A stretch of DNA of 64,000 nucleotides. It comes from Telmatactis stephensoni. Its lineage: Eukaryota > Cnidaria > Anthozoa > Actiniaria > Isophelliidae. Shown here piece after piece: positions 15,201-30,023 of this stretch; positions within the stretch are counted from its first letter, which is position 1, and the number at the start of each line of letters is the position of its first letter. The position numbers were made by a program, and so were the translations under genes. Location of the stretch: assembly GCA_029948255.1 (NCBI GenBank), contig JALIZF010001232.1, positions 87,501 to 151,500 on the forward strand. Reading direction: 5' to 3'. The notes below the pieces were generated by a model. It saw only the letters and a program-made list of their open reading frames with translations. It searched no databases and was not told the origin of the DNA.

Positions 15201-18200
15201 TGACGTTAAGTACAAATGTCTTAGGTCGAGAAACCCGCTTTGTACTGAATATGAAAAGGAGAAAATAAAGATTCCATAATAATAATAATAATAATAATAA
15301 TATTAATAATATTAATAATATTAATAATATTGCCAGAAAGAGTAGAAACTCCAATTGTAATCACGAAGGAAATCATACACAAATGTCTGAAGAAGAAAAA
15401 GAACTGGTCTGCGCCGGGACTGGATAAAATCACCAACTTCTGGCTGAAACATCTGTCATCACTACATCACCCTATAGCCACTGCAATTACCAGCTTAATC
15501 AACAGTGTGCCAAGTGTTTTACCCGATTGGATATCGGAGGGGCGAACAGTAATGATACCAAAGAAAGAAAATCCCAAAGCGCAAGACTTCAGACCTATTA
15601 CGTGCCTCAACACGATGTATAAACTGATCACTTCTGTGATAAATGTCGAGTTGGAGAGTCACTTGTCTAAGTACCATCTTATGCAGTTAGATCAACGAGG
15701 TGGCGTAAAGGGGTCAATGGGCTGTGTTGATAACCTTTTAATAGATAAAGCAATCTTGGAAGACGCTTGTAAAAATAAGAAGAATCTCTCTTGCCTTTGG
15801 ATTGACGTGAAGAAGGCATTCGACAGCGTATCACATGCATGGCTGTCAATGGTGTTAAAAGATCATGGAATAAACAAGAAATTGACGTCTTTCATAAACA
15901 ATATCATCAAAACTTGGAAAACAACTCTATATGTATCAACAGCGGAAGGACCAACAACCATTGGCCTAGTCAATATCAACCACGGAATTCTCCAAGGTGA
16001 CTCGTTCTGTGTCACATTGTTCACTCTTTGTCTTAACCCAGTTGCGTGGTATCTGAGATCCACAGAAGGCTACACATTTATTCATGACAAGTCCATCAAG
16101 ATAACGCACAGTCTGTTTGTAGACGACCTGAAGTCCTACCATAAGAACAGCACCAAAGCCGCAACAGTTGCAAGTACCCTGGAAAGCATGTTTAAAGACA
16201 TCGGCCTTCACTGGGGAATCGAAAAATGCGCAGCTGTGCATATCAAACGAGGCACTCACCAACCGAGTGAAGGACTCCCACTAGGTAGTGGGCAGCAAAT
16301 ACCCATACTTGGGGAAGATGACTACTACAAGTTTCTTGGAAAATATGAAAATACCACCCAGCTCGAGAAGGAAGTCCAAAATGTATCAGGCAGAGAATAC
16401 GTTAGAAGGCTATCTGTAATCTGGTCATCGCCATTATCTATCCCGAGAAAGATTACAGCCACAAACACATTTGCTACTCCTGTACTCTTGTACCACATGT
16501 GGACAACTGATTGGAACATTCAACACCTACAGGAACTTGGCAGAAAGACACGACAGATAATGAACGAGAACCAATGTAAGCACAGACAAGAGTCCAACCC
16601 TGTACTTTACCTTCCATGCAACAAAGGAGGTAAGGGATTACAGCAATTAGAGATGTTGTACAAAACTACTAAGATCAAGACAGCACACTACTTGACAACG
16701 TGCACTGACCCGCACGTCCAGCTAGTTTCATCATTCCAAAAGTATAAAGAAAGCAAGTCACTGAGATCAATATTGAAAGACGCAAAAGTATATGCCAGCC
16801 AACTCAACCTGAACTTAGAGTATGACTGCGAAAGTAAAACAGCATCTATCGTGACTAGTAACAAAACTACACAGGTATCCAAGTGCCAACCGAGATACAT
16901 CAAGCCAATACTCAAGAAGGAAATAGACAAGTTGTTAGTGGAGGAAGTAAAACAACAACCATGGGTTGGACAATACCTTGTTGGCCGATGGGAGGACCCT
17001 GAACTAGAGAAAGAAAGTTACGTAATAAGCAAGATATGGAAAGGCATACCCGATGTTGTGTACGGTGTACACACCAGTATTATGCAACAACTTGTAACAA
17101 CAAAGGTATACCGTAGAAAGAAGTTGAAAGACGGAGAAGATGATTTAAGCTGTAGATTATGTCACCACTACGAAGAAACAATACCGCATTTGTTGTGTAG
17201 CTGTTCAGCCATCGCCCAAACTCTATACAAGTCAAGGCATGATCGCATGCTGCGACCTGTATATCATGAAATCCTATCATGCTTTGGGTTTCCTGCAGAT
17301 GACAACCTTACACCGTGGCATAAGCAACCGCTTCCAAAAAGCTACATGGAAAACGACGAAGCCAAAGTTCTTTGGGATATCCCCATACATCTGGACATTG
17401 TTCCAAGAGATGGTGCAAACAAGCCGGACATTATGGTTTTGGACAAGAAGACAAAGACGTGGTTAATCATCGAAGGGACAGTTTGTAACATTGGCCAAAT
17501 ACAAGAAAGAGACAAGATGAAAATGGACAAGTATGCAGATCTCAGAAACAGCCTAAAGAGACTTTACAATAACTATGATATTCATCAAATAAATGTTGTT
17601 TTTGATTTCCTAGCAGGATACCACAAAGATCTAGTTAATAAGTTTCATAGGGCAGGACTTAAAAATGCCAAAATAGTAATTAGAAAATGCCAAAAGTGGA
17701 TTATATCCCAGAACTGTGAAGTGATTAAGGCCTTCTACTCATGTACCTAGAAAACGCCACTTTTTGACTCCATGTAAATTCTAAGAATTTTGCTTAGGAA
17801 CGTCAGTTTCCGCAAATTTCTGTAAGAAACATTAGAAAATCAAAAGTTGAAATAAATCACGATAATAATAATATATTTTGAGAGGAAGTCCCTATCAGCT
17901 TAAAGTGCTTTTCAAGAGAGTCGTCATACAATATATTACATGATAAAAATTAAAAACGAAATAAAAACTAATACTGAGAACAATAATGATATCAAGCTAT
18001 AATAAAATACAACCCTAAAATAAAATTGAATTAAATCAAAATGTTCTCATCACTATAATGGTCTATAAATTATTAAAAATCTTCCTTTTAAAATCTAAAA
18101 ACGAAGATGATTCCTTAATATTAACAAGCAACTCATTATATTCCTTAAGGTAGTACCGGATCTTCCCAAATCTTCAATGAATTTTTTTTTAAATTCTGTC

Positions 18201-21200
18201 ATTTGAAGTTTATTGTTAGGGTATTCAAATAATGAAAAAAAGAAGGGGGTCCCCGTATTAGTTATGGAGATATAAGGCTTCAAAAAGGAGGGATTTTTCA
18301 GTTTTCCGGGCGTTTTTGCCGAAAATCTGATTCCGTCAATAAATTCGAATTACTCGATTGGATTTAACAAAGAAAAACAGAAAACTGCATTAAACGGTAG
18401 TTGTATCTAGGAGACATACCTTGATAAAAAATCCATCCAATCCTTTGAAAGTGAGGTGAAAATTAAATTCTAGAAGCGAAATTGCTTGCAATTTGGAGGA
18501 GTTATATGCGTGTGTAGTTGTAAAAATGTTGAAAATTTATGACAATTTTAACTATGAAAATTTTTTTTTCTGCACTAAATCGAAAGAATACGATATCTAG
18601 CTTCAAATGAAAAGAATAAAACAGGGGGTCACCGTATTATTTCAAGAGTTAGAGAAGCAGAAAAGAGAAAAATACGCTGAAAACGAACTCCAAATATCAC
18701 CATTTTAGCAATTTTCTCACCGGCTTTTTCGATAAATAATATTAATCAAATTTTAAAATTCGAGGCTGAATACCTACATTATACAGTACACAAGATTTCA
18801 TAGTTAAAATTTTTCCGGTATTTTGATGACAAAATGCTATTTTTCTCCACTAAAGTTAGAGTTTCTTCACTTTCAATCGTTCGCTTACTAGTGTCCAGAC
18901 TCCCCACGGTAATACCAATGCTCTCTAATAAAAGTGCGCGCGCTCGAATGCGCGCGGGAGATGCGCAGTAGCAAGTGTCCGGAACTACCTTAATATAATG
19001 GTAATTACTTCTGAACTTAGCCCAATTTGTATTACATGATGGAAGTCTAAAAAGACTCTTTGACCTAGTGCTATATGAATGGACGTCCTTAGCATAAATA
19101 TTAGGAAATTGTAACATACAATAGTTATTATATCTGACCGTGAATTAGCCTGCATTGCATCTGGACTAGACTTATCTTTTGTTTAGTTCGTCTTTGAAAC
19201 AGCGCAAAAAAACAAAACGGTGTTCTGAACACCCTGCGACTTACACGATTATATATAATAGATTCTGATTGGTTCTCAGTGATGCTTAATCTTCTACCAA
19301 CTCCTATTGGATATTGGCACGGTCGCGCGTACGTGTCTCCAATTTCGCATCAAACTTCGATTATTCAATGGGAGTTTGTGTAAGAATGAGCATCACTTAG
19401 AACCAATCAGAATCAATTATGTATAATCGTATAAGGCACAGAGGGTCCAGAACACGATATCTTGCTCTGTTTCGCAGGCGGACTAGACGAAAGATCAGTC
19501 TGGATGCATACAACGCAGGTTAACCTTGGAAGTGAAGAAGTAAATTATGCCATTTTGTATTTCTCTACTAAACTACTTGTTAACTTCATTATCATGCTCA
19601 TTATCATAATATCACAATGGAATTATTTCTTATATTTACACCTTGTTCTTGTTCCTACAGAGTGGAGTTTCTAGAACGAATCAACGCCGTACAAACATTC
19701 ATGGAAAACCAAGGCCTCTCACCTGACCTGATCTATCAAGTCTTGCGATATCTGAGAACGCTATGGGAAATTCACAAGTAAGTGAGAGCTTCAAGGCGCG
19801 ATCATTTAGGGGATTAGTGCAGGACGTACGCACCCCCTCTTGAGATGAGCTGGGTCCTTTTCTTCTCGACACTTTTCCAAAGCGCGAAAGGACTGAGAAG
19901 AAGTTAGTCAGGAAACGGAAAGGCACAAAAATGAGTTATCTTAGTTGAACAGGCAAATACCAGCGCTCAAAGAGAGAGTAATAATTAAGTGTAAACCAAC
20001 TCTGCTTTATTAGAAAGGACATTAAGCACACATTTTACTCGGGCTTCCACAGATACTGGTCACCTTACATTTTTCAACTGCATGATCATTTTTTTTTAGG
20101 GGAGAGGTGATTCCACGATCCAAGCGTCTTATGGAGGACATGCCTGTTACTCTACAACAAGATGTTTGCTCTGAAGAATCTAAAGAAATCATGTCGATGG
20201 TAATTATATCAACACAACACACCAAACCAAACTACACAAAAAACGATACCCAACACACTATAGCATACCAAATTATGCCACAACACACCACACGATACCA
20301 CCACACACTATACCATACCAAACCACCATATCACAACACACCACACAATACCACCACACACTATACCATACCAAACCACACATACCACAACCACTACACG
20401 ATACCCAACACACTATACCATACCAAACCGCACATACCACGACACACTATACCATACCAAACCGCACATACCACGACACACTATACCATACCAAACCACA
20501 CATACCACAACCACCACACGATACCACACACACTATACCATACCAAACCGCACATACCACGACACACTATACCATACCAAACCACACATACCACAACCAC
20601 CACACGATACCACACACACTATACCATACCAAACCGCACATACCACGACACACTATACCATACCAAACCACACATACCACAACCACTACACGATACCCAA
20701 CACACTATACCATACCAAACCGCACATACCACGACACACTATACCATACCAAACCACACATACCACAACCACCACACGATACCACACACACTATACCATA
20801 CCAAACCGCACATACCACGACACACTATACCATACCAAACCACACATACCACAACCACCACACGATACCACACACACTATACCATACCAAACCACATACC
20901 ACGACACACTATACCATACCAAACCACACGATACCACAACACACCACACGATACCACACACACTATACCATACCAAACCACATACCACGACACACTATAC
21001 CATACCAAACCACATACCACGACACACTTTACCACACCAAACCGCACATACCACGACACACTATACCATACCAAACCACACAATACCACAAAACACCCCA
21101 CCACATCATACCATGCCATACCCTCCCTAAAATAGAAATAAACATGCCATGGCCTGCAACACCATACCACACCACACCAATCACACCACATTACAGCACT

Positions 21201-24200
21201 CCACACCATACAGCAGTAAACGATAGACTAGATGTTGTATGAGTGTGAAACGGACCGCGCCGTGCCGTATTAACTATAAAAACATTCGAAATTCCTGCCG
21301 TAATCGTGCCGTGACCGCGTGGTGCCATTTTAACAGTCATACGAAATCTAATCTATTACATCATACCATACCATACCATACTACTCCACGCATAACTCCA
21401 CACCACACCATCCGCGCTACACCGCATTATACCACACTGCATCACAACACACAATACCACGCAACACTACATCACAACACACAATACCACACAACACTAC
21501 ATCACACTTAGCCATATCAGATAAGACCACACTACACCATATCAAACCACACCTTTATAACACCAACTTTCTCGCTTTACAGGTCCCAATCTTTATGCAG
21601 ACTGAGGACAGTTTTCTACGACAACTTTCCTTGAAGACAACGTCATATCTTTTCAACCCAGGTACAAAAGACCATTTTATTGTTTCATACCGAGACAAAA
21701 TACATCATCCAATTCATGTCTAACTGCAACCAAGGAAAGCCAGAATTAGTCTTTTGTTTTATGCTTGTTAACCTTGGTATCAAGTAGAATATTATAATTT
21801 AGAAAGTTAATCTATGGAGACTAGTTTCCACTTCTCCTTCGCGTAAGACCGAGCCTCCTCACTGAGATGTTACGTTGGGTATGACACTCTCTCAAAACTG
21901 GCACTGCTAAAAGGCAGACTACGACTTTGCCGGTTTCTAGCTTGCTAGCTTAATTGCTTGCTTGCTTGCTTCTTTTTTCTAAATTATATTTAGGATGTCC
22001 CATAAAGTTTATACAAATTAAACATACTTTGTTCATTCGTTACCAGGTGACTTTATTGTGTACGCGGGCGATATGGGCCGAGAGATGTATTGTGTGAGAA
22101 GAGGTATGGTAGATGTGATCAGTGATGATGGAATCAAGCTCGCTACACTTGGACCTGGAGGATTCTTTGGAGAGGTAGGTACTAAGGAGCACATTATTGA
22201 ATATTTTGTTTATATCCTAAAAGTAATTAAAAACATTGATATAACGAACGAAGTATTAAGGGACTGTAATATTTGTTTGTTATATCAGGGGTTCGTTATT
22301 GATCGGGGTTAAAATCCATACACCTTCTGTTTGACGGTGTGGAGGAAAATGTTTCGTTATATTGGATTTAACATTATATTAGGGTCGTTATATCGAGGTT
22401 ATCGGGGTTCGTTATATTGGGGTTAACGTGATATCGGGGTTCGATATATATTGGAGTTGACATCAAGTATATTAGGGTCTGTTATATCGAGGTTATCGGG
22501 GCTCGTTATATTGGGGTTAACGTGATATCGGGGTTCGATGTATTGGAGTTGACATTATATTAGGGTCTGTTATATCGAGGTTATCGGGGCTCGTTATATT
22601 GGGGTTAACGTTATATTTGGGATTCACTGTACAAAAGTATGGTATTTAGTCAGCGTGCCGGTTAGAAGATGAGACTAACTACAGCAGTTTTCGTATGACT
22701 GGGAAAACCGCTGGGAAAACCGTACGGTCACAGCACGGCACGCACGGTTACGGCAGGAATTTTGAACGTTTTTCACGGCACCGCACGATCAGAGCACGAC
22801 GCGGGCCGTTTCACAGTCATAGTAAGTACGAAAACTGGTTTACATGAAAAGCATTCACGATAAGTTGACTCCTATATATTTACAGTATTAAATATTAAAG
22901 CAAATTAACACACTGAATGAACATGACGTAAGCTATACGTCACAACATGCCTGTTATATCAGAAAATGTCGTTATTGTACCGAAAATTATATCCTCTTAA
23001 CTCTTTAGCCGGCTACTCATTATTATTGCGTTTATATGGCGAAAAGTTGTCCCGGTTATACCCGAGACAGTCCTCCCTCCCGAATTTCCCTGGGCGAGCT
23101 AATGTTCCATATATTTCTTTGACAAATTCAACCTAGCGTTTACATGAAGAATTTAACTCGTCTCGATTTGGCGAGACAACTTGGGGGGCGAGATAACTTG
23201 TCTCGGCTGGTAGGGTAACCCTGAGAGGCGAGACAACTTTTTCTCACATAAACACATAACTCGCCTTCCCTGGGCGAGACAACTCAAACATGATGTGCGC
23301 GCGCATGATATGCAAGCTAATTTTCCAGCTAAAACTGCAGTTGGGTTTACTGTGTCCTCAAGAACCAGGTTTTATAAAACTCCATATAAACGCTTTGTAA
23401 AATTATCTCGTGGGGGGGGGGGGGGGAAGGGGGGGAGGAGGGTACCCCAGACAACTTTTCTGATATAAACTGGCCTAACTGCCGTTAAATATAATTCAAA
23501 ATAATATGTAAATTATGTGGGGGGAGGGGGAAGGAAAAAGGAGATGCCAAAGGACTCAGTAGTAGTCATTACGAATAGTTTTCCGACAAATGTCTGTGAG
23601 TTTCCGGATTCATGCGTTCCCGAGTCCCGAGTCCAGTTTATGACTTAATTAATCGTAATTTGTGTCTTGTAGGTTGGCCTAATCTACGGTGAAAGTCGGC
23701 TCGCTTCTGTTCAAGCCAAGACTTACTGCCAGATTCTCATGCTAACGAAGTCTGACTTAGATGACGTCTTACTGCACTTCCCTGTGGTTGGCAGGTAAAA
23801 CTATGTGATAGCATGTCTCATACGTTTGTAGTGAAAACATCCCAAAAGGCATAGAGCGTATGACTGGGAAATCGACACCATCACCGCACGTACGGTACGA
23901 TTACGGCAGGAATTTCGAATGTTTTATAGACATCACGGCACTGACACGGTTACGGTGCGGCGCGGTAAGTTTCCCATGCACTCATACAAAATCCGCTCTA
24001 TGCCATTTCTAAATGGTGTACTTAAAATACAAAGAGAAAACTCGAAATTCCTATTTTGTACCTAATTTCGTCGAGGCCATATTATTACTCCACTCAGTTC
24101 TATTACCATTATTTATCGTAAATGTCCCTGGATGATTTCAGCTACGAAATCATTGCGCTCACCATATAAACGCTAAGTGGTTTGTTGCATAGACGAAAAC

Positions 24201-27200
24201 AGAGTAGAGTGATTTTCATAAACCCGTGAAATACATTTTAGCGTATTTAGTACTATTAGTCTCTAATTCCTTTGTTTTCTATTGTTTGAATCTGGCTATT
24301 ACTAGCTAATAATTAACTTTTGTTTCACAGGTTTATGAAAACCACTCTATCATTTTATTTACAAATGATAAAGAAAAAAATTACACCTCAGAAAACGCAC
24401 TCACGCAATTCACTTATAGTGTAGCAACTGAGCCGCCTTTAGTCTCCATAGGTCAAATATTTATTGATAACAGCGAAATTGTCGGCCACAAATTATTTAC
24501 TCAGCGGACATGGCCTTGCCGGGCAAGTTCTGAAATGAACTTTCTTTTCCGTTGTCGTTGTCATTGTCGCAAAATACAATAAATTCTCTAAAGCGCATGT
24601 TCAGCATCAAGGACCGTCGGAAGGTTCGCATGGGTTCGCACACACTCCAGCAAAACACACTCCAGCAAAAAGAAGCTCTGTGTAGCACATTCTGTTATTA
24701 CAATCTCTGTGCTTTCTTATCTTGGCTTTCCATTACAGACAACTTGGCGAGGCTGGAGAGAACAGTGAACATCTAAAGACCATACAGAAAGCTGCTATTG
24801 ACTCATCTCGACATGCCGTTCGACGTCTCTCTGTTACTGTCAAAAAGAAAACCCCGTCACGTGATTCCTACTCAATAGCTAGTAGATTGCAGACAAAGTC
24901 TTCGGCACATATAGCTTCCTGTGGAGAAAGGTAATGTATGTGTATCGCCAACTTCCGGTCACGGAGACCGCAGTACTTCAGCGGAGTACACCAAACAATT
25001 TACTGTATCAAAGGTCAATCATTAACTTCAACTGCCCAACTGCATCCACATAATGTTATACATTGCCCGCACAAAAATCGAAGTCAATGGTGCAGAGATT
25101 TAACTTTTCCTTTTTTCCTAAAACCCTCCACTTTGACCGTTTTTGCCTGATATCTTTGTTATGCTTTGTGTGCATCGATGCGCAAAAATTGAATTTGGCT
25201 TAACTAATTCAAAATAGGTATTTTTTTCTGGCAGTTTTTCTGGCCATGGATCAGTCCTGAGTGAGTGTCCTAGCCTCAGATTTAGCAAACGTGAAAACGC
25301 GACACGAAATGACGAATATATCAAATATATCAACAACCTTTCCCTTTGCTGCTAGCACACTTTCCAATAAATCACAATTGATCCATGAAGTTGATGATGA
25401 TGATTGCGTTATTTCTAATATCAAAACATTTCATTTGCAGTGAAATTAAAATCCTGCATCAAGTCGATAAGAATGAAGAGTACAAAGGGCCGTTCCGTGA
25501 TCTTTCACCCATCGCAAGAATTCTGTCTTTTTGTCTTATGAGGTGCAAAACATTACTCATTGCTTAGTAGGATACGTTTAGGCTAGCACTTATATAACGA
25601 TACTTCGTATGACGTATCCTTTATTATTCATGCGCCTTCCAAAGTTCGATAGGTTGTTTAATAAATGCATCTTAATATTAAATGTGATTGTGAAAATGGT
25701 TGACAGAAAAATTGCGCAATCCAAGAAAAATGTTTTTTTGATGGAATATTGGAGTGCTGAGTAAGGAAGAGAGGTTTGTTTCGTCTTTACCTGTACAAGG
25801 TATAGATTTACCTATGTCTCTGTTTATGCTAATAGGAAAAGTATCATCCCAACAACCACATGGTTTAAAGTATGGCAAATATTAACAGAATGTATAGCTG
25901 CTATCTACATGATTACTCTGATACTACAAGCTGCTTTAATGCACGTAAGCGTATCTCTCTGGGTGTTGAACTACGTCTTTGATCTCATCTTCTTCATCGA
26001 TATGTAAGTATCTGGTTCTGTACAGAGAAGTTTATAAGATAGCTACAATATAACGTGCGATCTTATTGGTTAATTAGCGTGCATGGGCGCGAGACCACAT
26101 TCAATAGATGTTTTGTGGAGTACTTTTTTGTTTTCACCACATTTTGACGTCATCTGTGCATTTGTTTGGGTGCAGACATATGGAATCTATTTCTCAAATA
26201 ACAAATGCATATTTGAGCTTATTTCGGTTCCATAGTTACATCAAGTTCCACGTGGCGTATTTCAACCAGAAAGGCATCCTTGTCACCCACCCACTCATGA
26301 CAGCAAGAAAATACATCAGGTATGTATGACGTCATATGTAGTTTCAGTGGCGGATCCAGAGGGGGTTCCATGGGTTCCATGGAACCCCCCTTGAAGGTTT
26401 TAAGCCATTTTTGTCAAATATCGACCAAAGAATAGAGTGTTATACACAGCTGGCTTTAAAAAATGGAAACCCCCTTGGAAAAATACTGGATCCGCTATTA
26501 TAAGTAATAGCATGGCTATGAGGTTGATTAGTGATTAAATGTACCCGAAGCCGAGGGAGGTTTAGTGGAAGTCCCGAGGCCGTAGGCCGAGGGACTTTTA
26601 CTAAACCTCCCGAGGCTGAGGGTACATTTAATCACTAATCAACCGAAATAGCCATGCTATTACTTTGTAATAGTATGGTTGCCGAGGAAGTATATAGGAA
26701 AACTAGAACGATTTGGACCAAATAACAAGTTACAAATGAATAAATTAAAAGTGCTGTTATTACTCTAGGGAACTCTATTTAGACACTATCGCTCAACCAG
26801 AACAGTACAAAACTAAGTGCAAGAAAGACCTAACACAAAGGAAACAATGCCTCGTTACAACTCACTTGTCTAAAACAGTTATTTATATTCACCAAATAAT
26901 ATTGAAAATAAAAAAGCGTTGTGTGATAACATTGTCGTGCCACGCATGCGCAAGATTATTCCAGTCCATCCCAAATGTGACAAGCATGCTGAATAGTATT
27001 GTAATCCATCCCACATGGTTTAGACTACACTGAAAGGTTACTTGAAGCTAATTTGCATAATTCAAGTACTGCTAGCTGCGGATGTGTCCTCAGGAAATTT
27101 CTCAGGGATGTATCCATAGTTGGACTCTTGCATAAACATGAGGTATGATTGGTTACTAATCGTACCTCATGTTTTATGCATTAGGTACGATTAGTTACTA

Positions 27201-28322
27201 ATCGTACCTAATGCTTATGCATGAGGTACGATTAGTTACTAATCGTACCTAATGCTTATGCATGAGGTTCGATTAGTAGCAGTGGGGGCATTTAGCCATT
27301 AAATGCTCCTCTCAGAACAATAGAATCCGAGGCAACCATGCTATTACTTAGTTTATATTACGTAGTGACAACGGTGTACATACTTCATGACGTCACAATA
27401 GCCAAACTCTTACACTCACTGATGACCTAAGCATAAGTCCAAGTACTGAATTCCCCCAGAATCATCAGGTTCGGCTACATAAGCTTTCGTTTCTTGGATC
27501 TTTAAATGCCGCCAGTGCTTATGCTTATGTCACTAGTGAAAAGACAAGCACTGTTAATGAATAGTACATTACTGAGTCTGTGTATGTTGCTTGTGCTTAT
27601 GCTTATATCACTAGTGAAAAGACAAGCACTGCTAATGAGCAGTACATTACTGAGTCTGTCTATGTTGCTTGTGCTTATGTTTATGTCACTAGTGAAAAGA
27701 CAAGCACTGCTAATGAGCAGTACATTACTGAGTCTGTGTATGTTGCTTGTGCTTATGTTTATGTCACTAGTGAAAAGACAAGCACTGCTAATGAATAGTA
27801 CATTACTGAGTCTGTGTATGTTGCTTGTGCTTATGCTTATGTCACTAGTGAAAAGACAAGCTCTGCTAATGAATAGTACATTACTGAGTCTGTGTATGTT
27901 GCTTGTGCTTATGCTTATGTCACTAGTGAAAAGACAAGCTCTGCTAATGAGTAGTACATTACTGAGTCTGTGTATGTTGCTTGTGCTTATGCTTATGTCG
28001 CTAGTGAAAAGACAAGCTCTGCTAATGAGTAGTACATTACTGAGTCTGTGTATGTTGCCTGTGCTTATGCTTATGTCACTAATGAAAAGACAAGCACTGC
28101 TAATGAGCAGTACATTACTGAGTCTGTGTATGTTGCTTGTGCTTATGCTTATGTCACTAGTGAAAAGACAAGCTCTGCTAATGAGTAGTACATTACTGAG
28201 TCTGTGTATGTTGCTTGTGCTTATGCTTATGTCACTAGTGAAAAGACAAGCTCTGCTAATGAATAGTACATTACTAGTATTACTGAGTCTGTGTATGTTG
28301 CTTGTGCTTATGCTTATGTCAC

Positions 28323-28358
<36 letters not shown>

Positions 28359-29979
28359 CTTTATTTATGTGTCACATCGTTCTAGCTATTTTACAATAAC
28401 TAATTGGGGACACCTATCTAAAACCCTTTGTAAAACTACTAAAATGTATATCCCAATCCATACCCTTTCACTAATGAAAAGACAAGCACTGCTAATGAGC
28501 AGTACATTACTGAGTCTGTGTATGTTGCTTGTGCTTGTGCTTATGTCACTAGTGAAGAGACAAGCACTGCTAATGAGCAGTACATTACTGAGTCTGTGTA
28601 TGTTGCTTGTGCTTATGCTTATATTACTAGTGACAAGACAAGCACTACTGCTGTTGCTTGTGCTTATCTTGATATCAGTAGTGATAAAACACGCATGTCA
28701 TAATTTCGTCTAATTAGATATTTTGTTTCAGAACTAACTTCTTTCTAGATCTTCTCTGTTGCTTGCCAACTGATATAATAGTTCTTGCGATGTGGCCCGA
28801 GCAATATGGTAGGTGACTCATCCAAGATGTATTTCAAATTTACCAGCAAAATGGAAATTTGTGCCTCAAGCATGCACATAGTATTTTCTCTAAACTAAAA
28901 AGCCAAAATAGTTTGCTCCTTTTGTTTTGTAAGATAATGAAGGTGTTTACTGATCAATATCAACATCTTAATCTATCTTAGGTGTGTTACGCGCGCTTGC
29001 TTTTGCAAGACTCAACCGCTGCTTACACTTCTACAAACTTGTAAGTACAGTAACAAATTAGTTCTTGGCTTTTTACCTCTTTTTGTTAATAAGTAGCGTG
29101 TTGCGCGGTTGGACATGTTACAGGAAAAGCTACAGGAATATTTTCATTATGACTTTATTACTCGTAGTACATTTGTTTCACATCTTTCTGTTAATGTAAA
29201 GGCTACTCTTATCTACAGATCCAGTTTTTTGGATACATGGAGGAACAGCTGGGAGGAAGGGCAAGCTTTTTCAGGTAAAATAGTGTTAAATTCTGCAACT
29301 TAGGAAAGAATGGGTCAGGGGCGTAGCTAAGGGTTGCCGGCTCCTTTAGTATTTAAAGATTTTTGAAATTGCACGATATAGAAAAGTCGAAACAAGTGAG
29401 GTCACCGACTATGAATCCGAACTTCACACCTCAGAAAGTTGTGTTCTAACCAACTAAAACATTCTTTTGGATAGTTTTGTTCATTCCTAAATATTAATCA
29501 TAGCTGAGTCTATTTTGCTATGTGTATGCTAACACTCTTTTCTTTGTTCTATTTTCAGGCAGATAAAGTTCGCGCTATACATGGGTCTGTTTACTCACTA
29601 TGTTGCATGTGGTTGGTTTATATTGGCTTGTGAAGGTCAAAACTCCGGTTATCACCAGTGTAAGTCAACGTCGTGGGTACAGAATCTGGATCACGTCTTA
29701 GGTAGGGTGGTTTACTTTTCTTTGCGGAGGAAAATGATGATACTGAGCGTTGTCGTTACCGGTCTTCGCGTGATCTTCCAGGAGGTGGACGGTGTGCCCT
29801 CTCCCCCTCCCTCTTTGTGTTCTACGGGTATTAATTAAAGGCTACATCGAGCTACGAAGTTTAGAGAGAAGTTGAAACAAGGACGTTATGTGAATCTCGT
29901 GTTGACAGATTCGAACCGTGTCTTTTTCTTAGCAGGTAGTGATGTTCTGTTTCTGAAAGTGTTGTCGTCGTCATCGTCC

Positions 29980-30023
<44 letters not shown>

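Noticed and set aside
13236..17530. Minus-strand frames opposite the LINE copies
   Set aside because: Antisense shadows of the reverse transcriptase and endonuclease frames.
20107..21135. Long His/Thr/Pro-rich open frame
   Set aside because: Its first 93 bases are a real CNGK exon; the rest reads through a donor at 20200 into the TACCATACCA minisatellite.
26175..26217. Alternative earlier acceptor for the repeat 3 S2-S3 exon (TGCAG at 26171-26175)
   Set aside because: It is in frame but would insert 14 residues between S2 and the conserved FRFH segment; kept only as a possible splice variant.
27506..28690. CRISPR-like array
   Set aside because: Units are tandem without unique spacers and the DNA is eukaryotic.
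27506..28713. Large Leu/Met/Ser-rich and 26-residue repeat proteins
   Set aside because: They are translations of the 78-bp minisatellite; phase and splice sites of the neighbouring CNGK exons do not include them.
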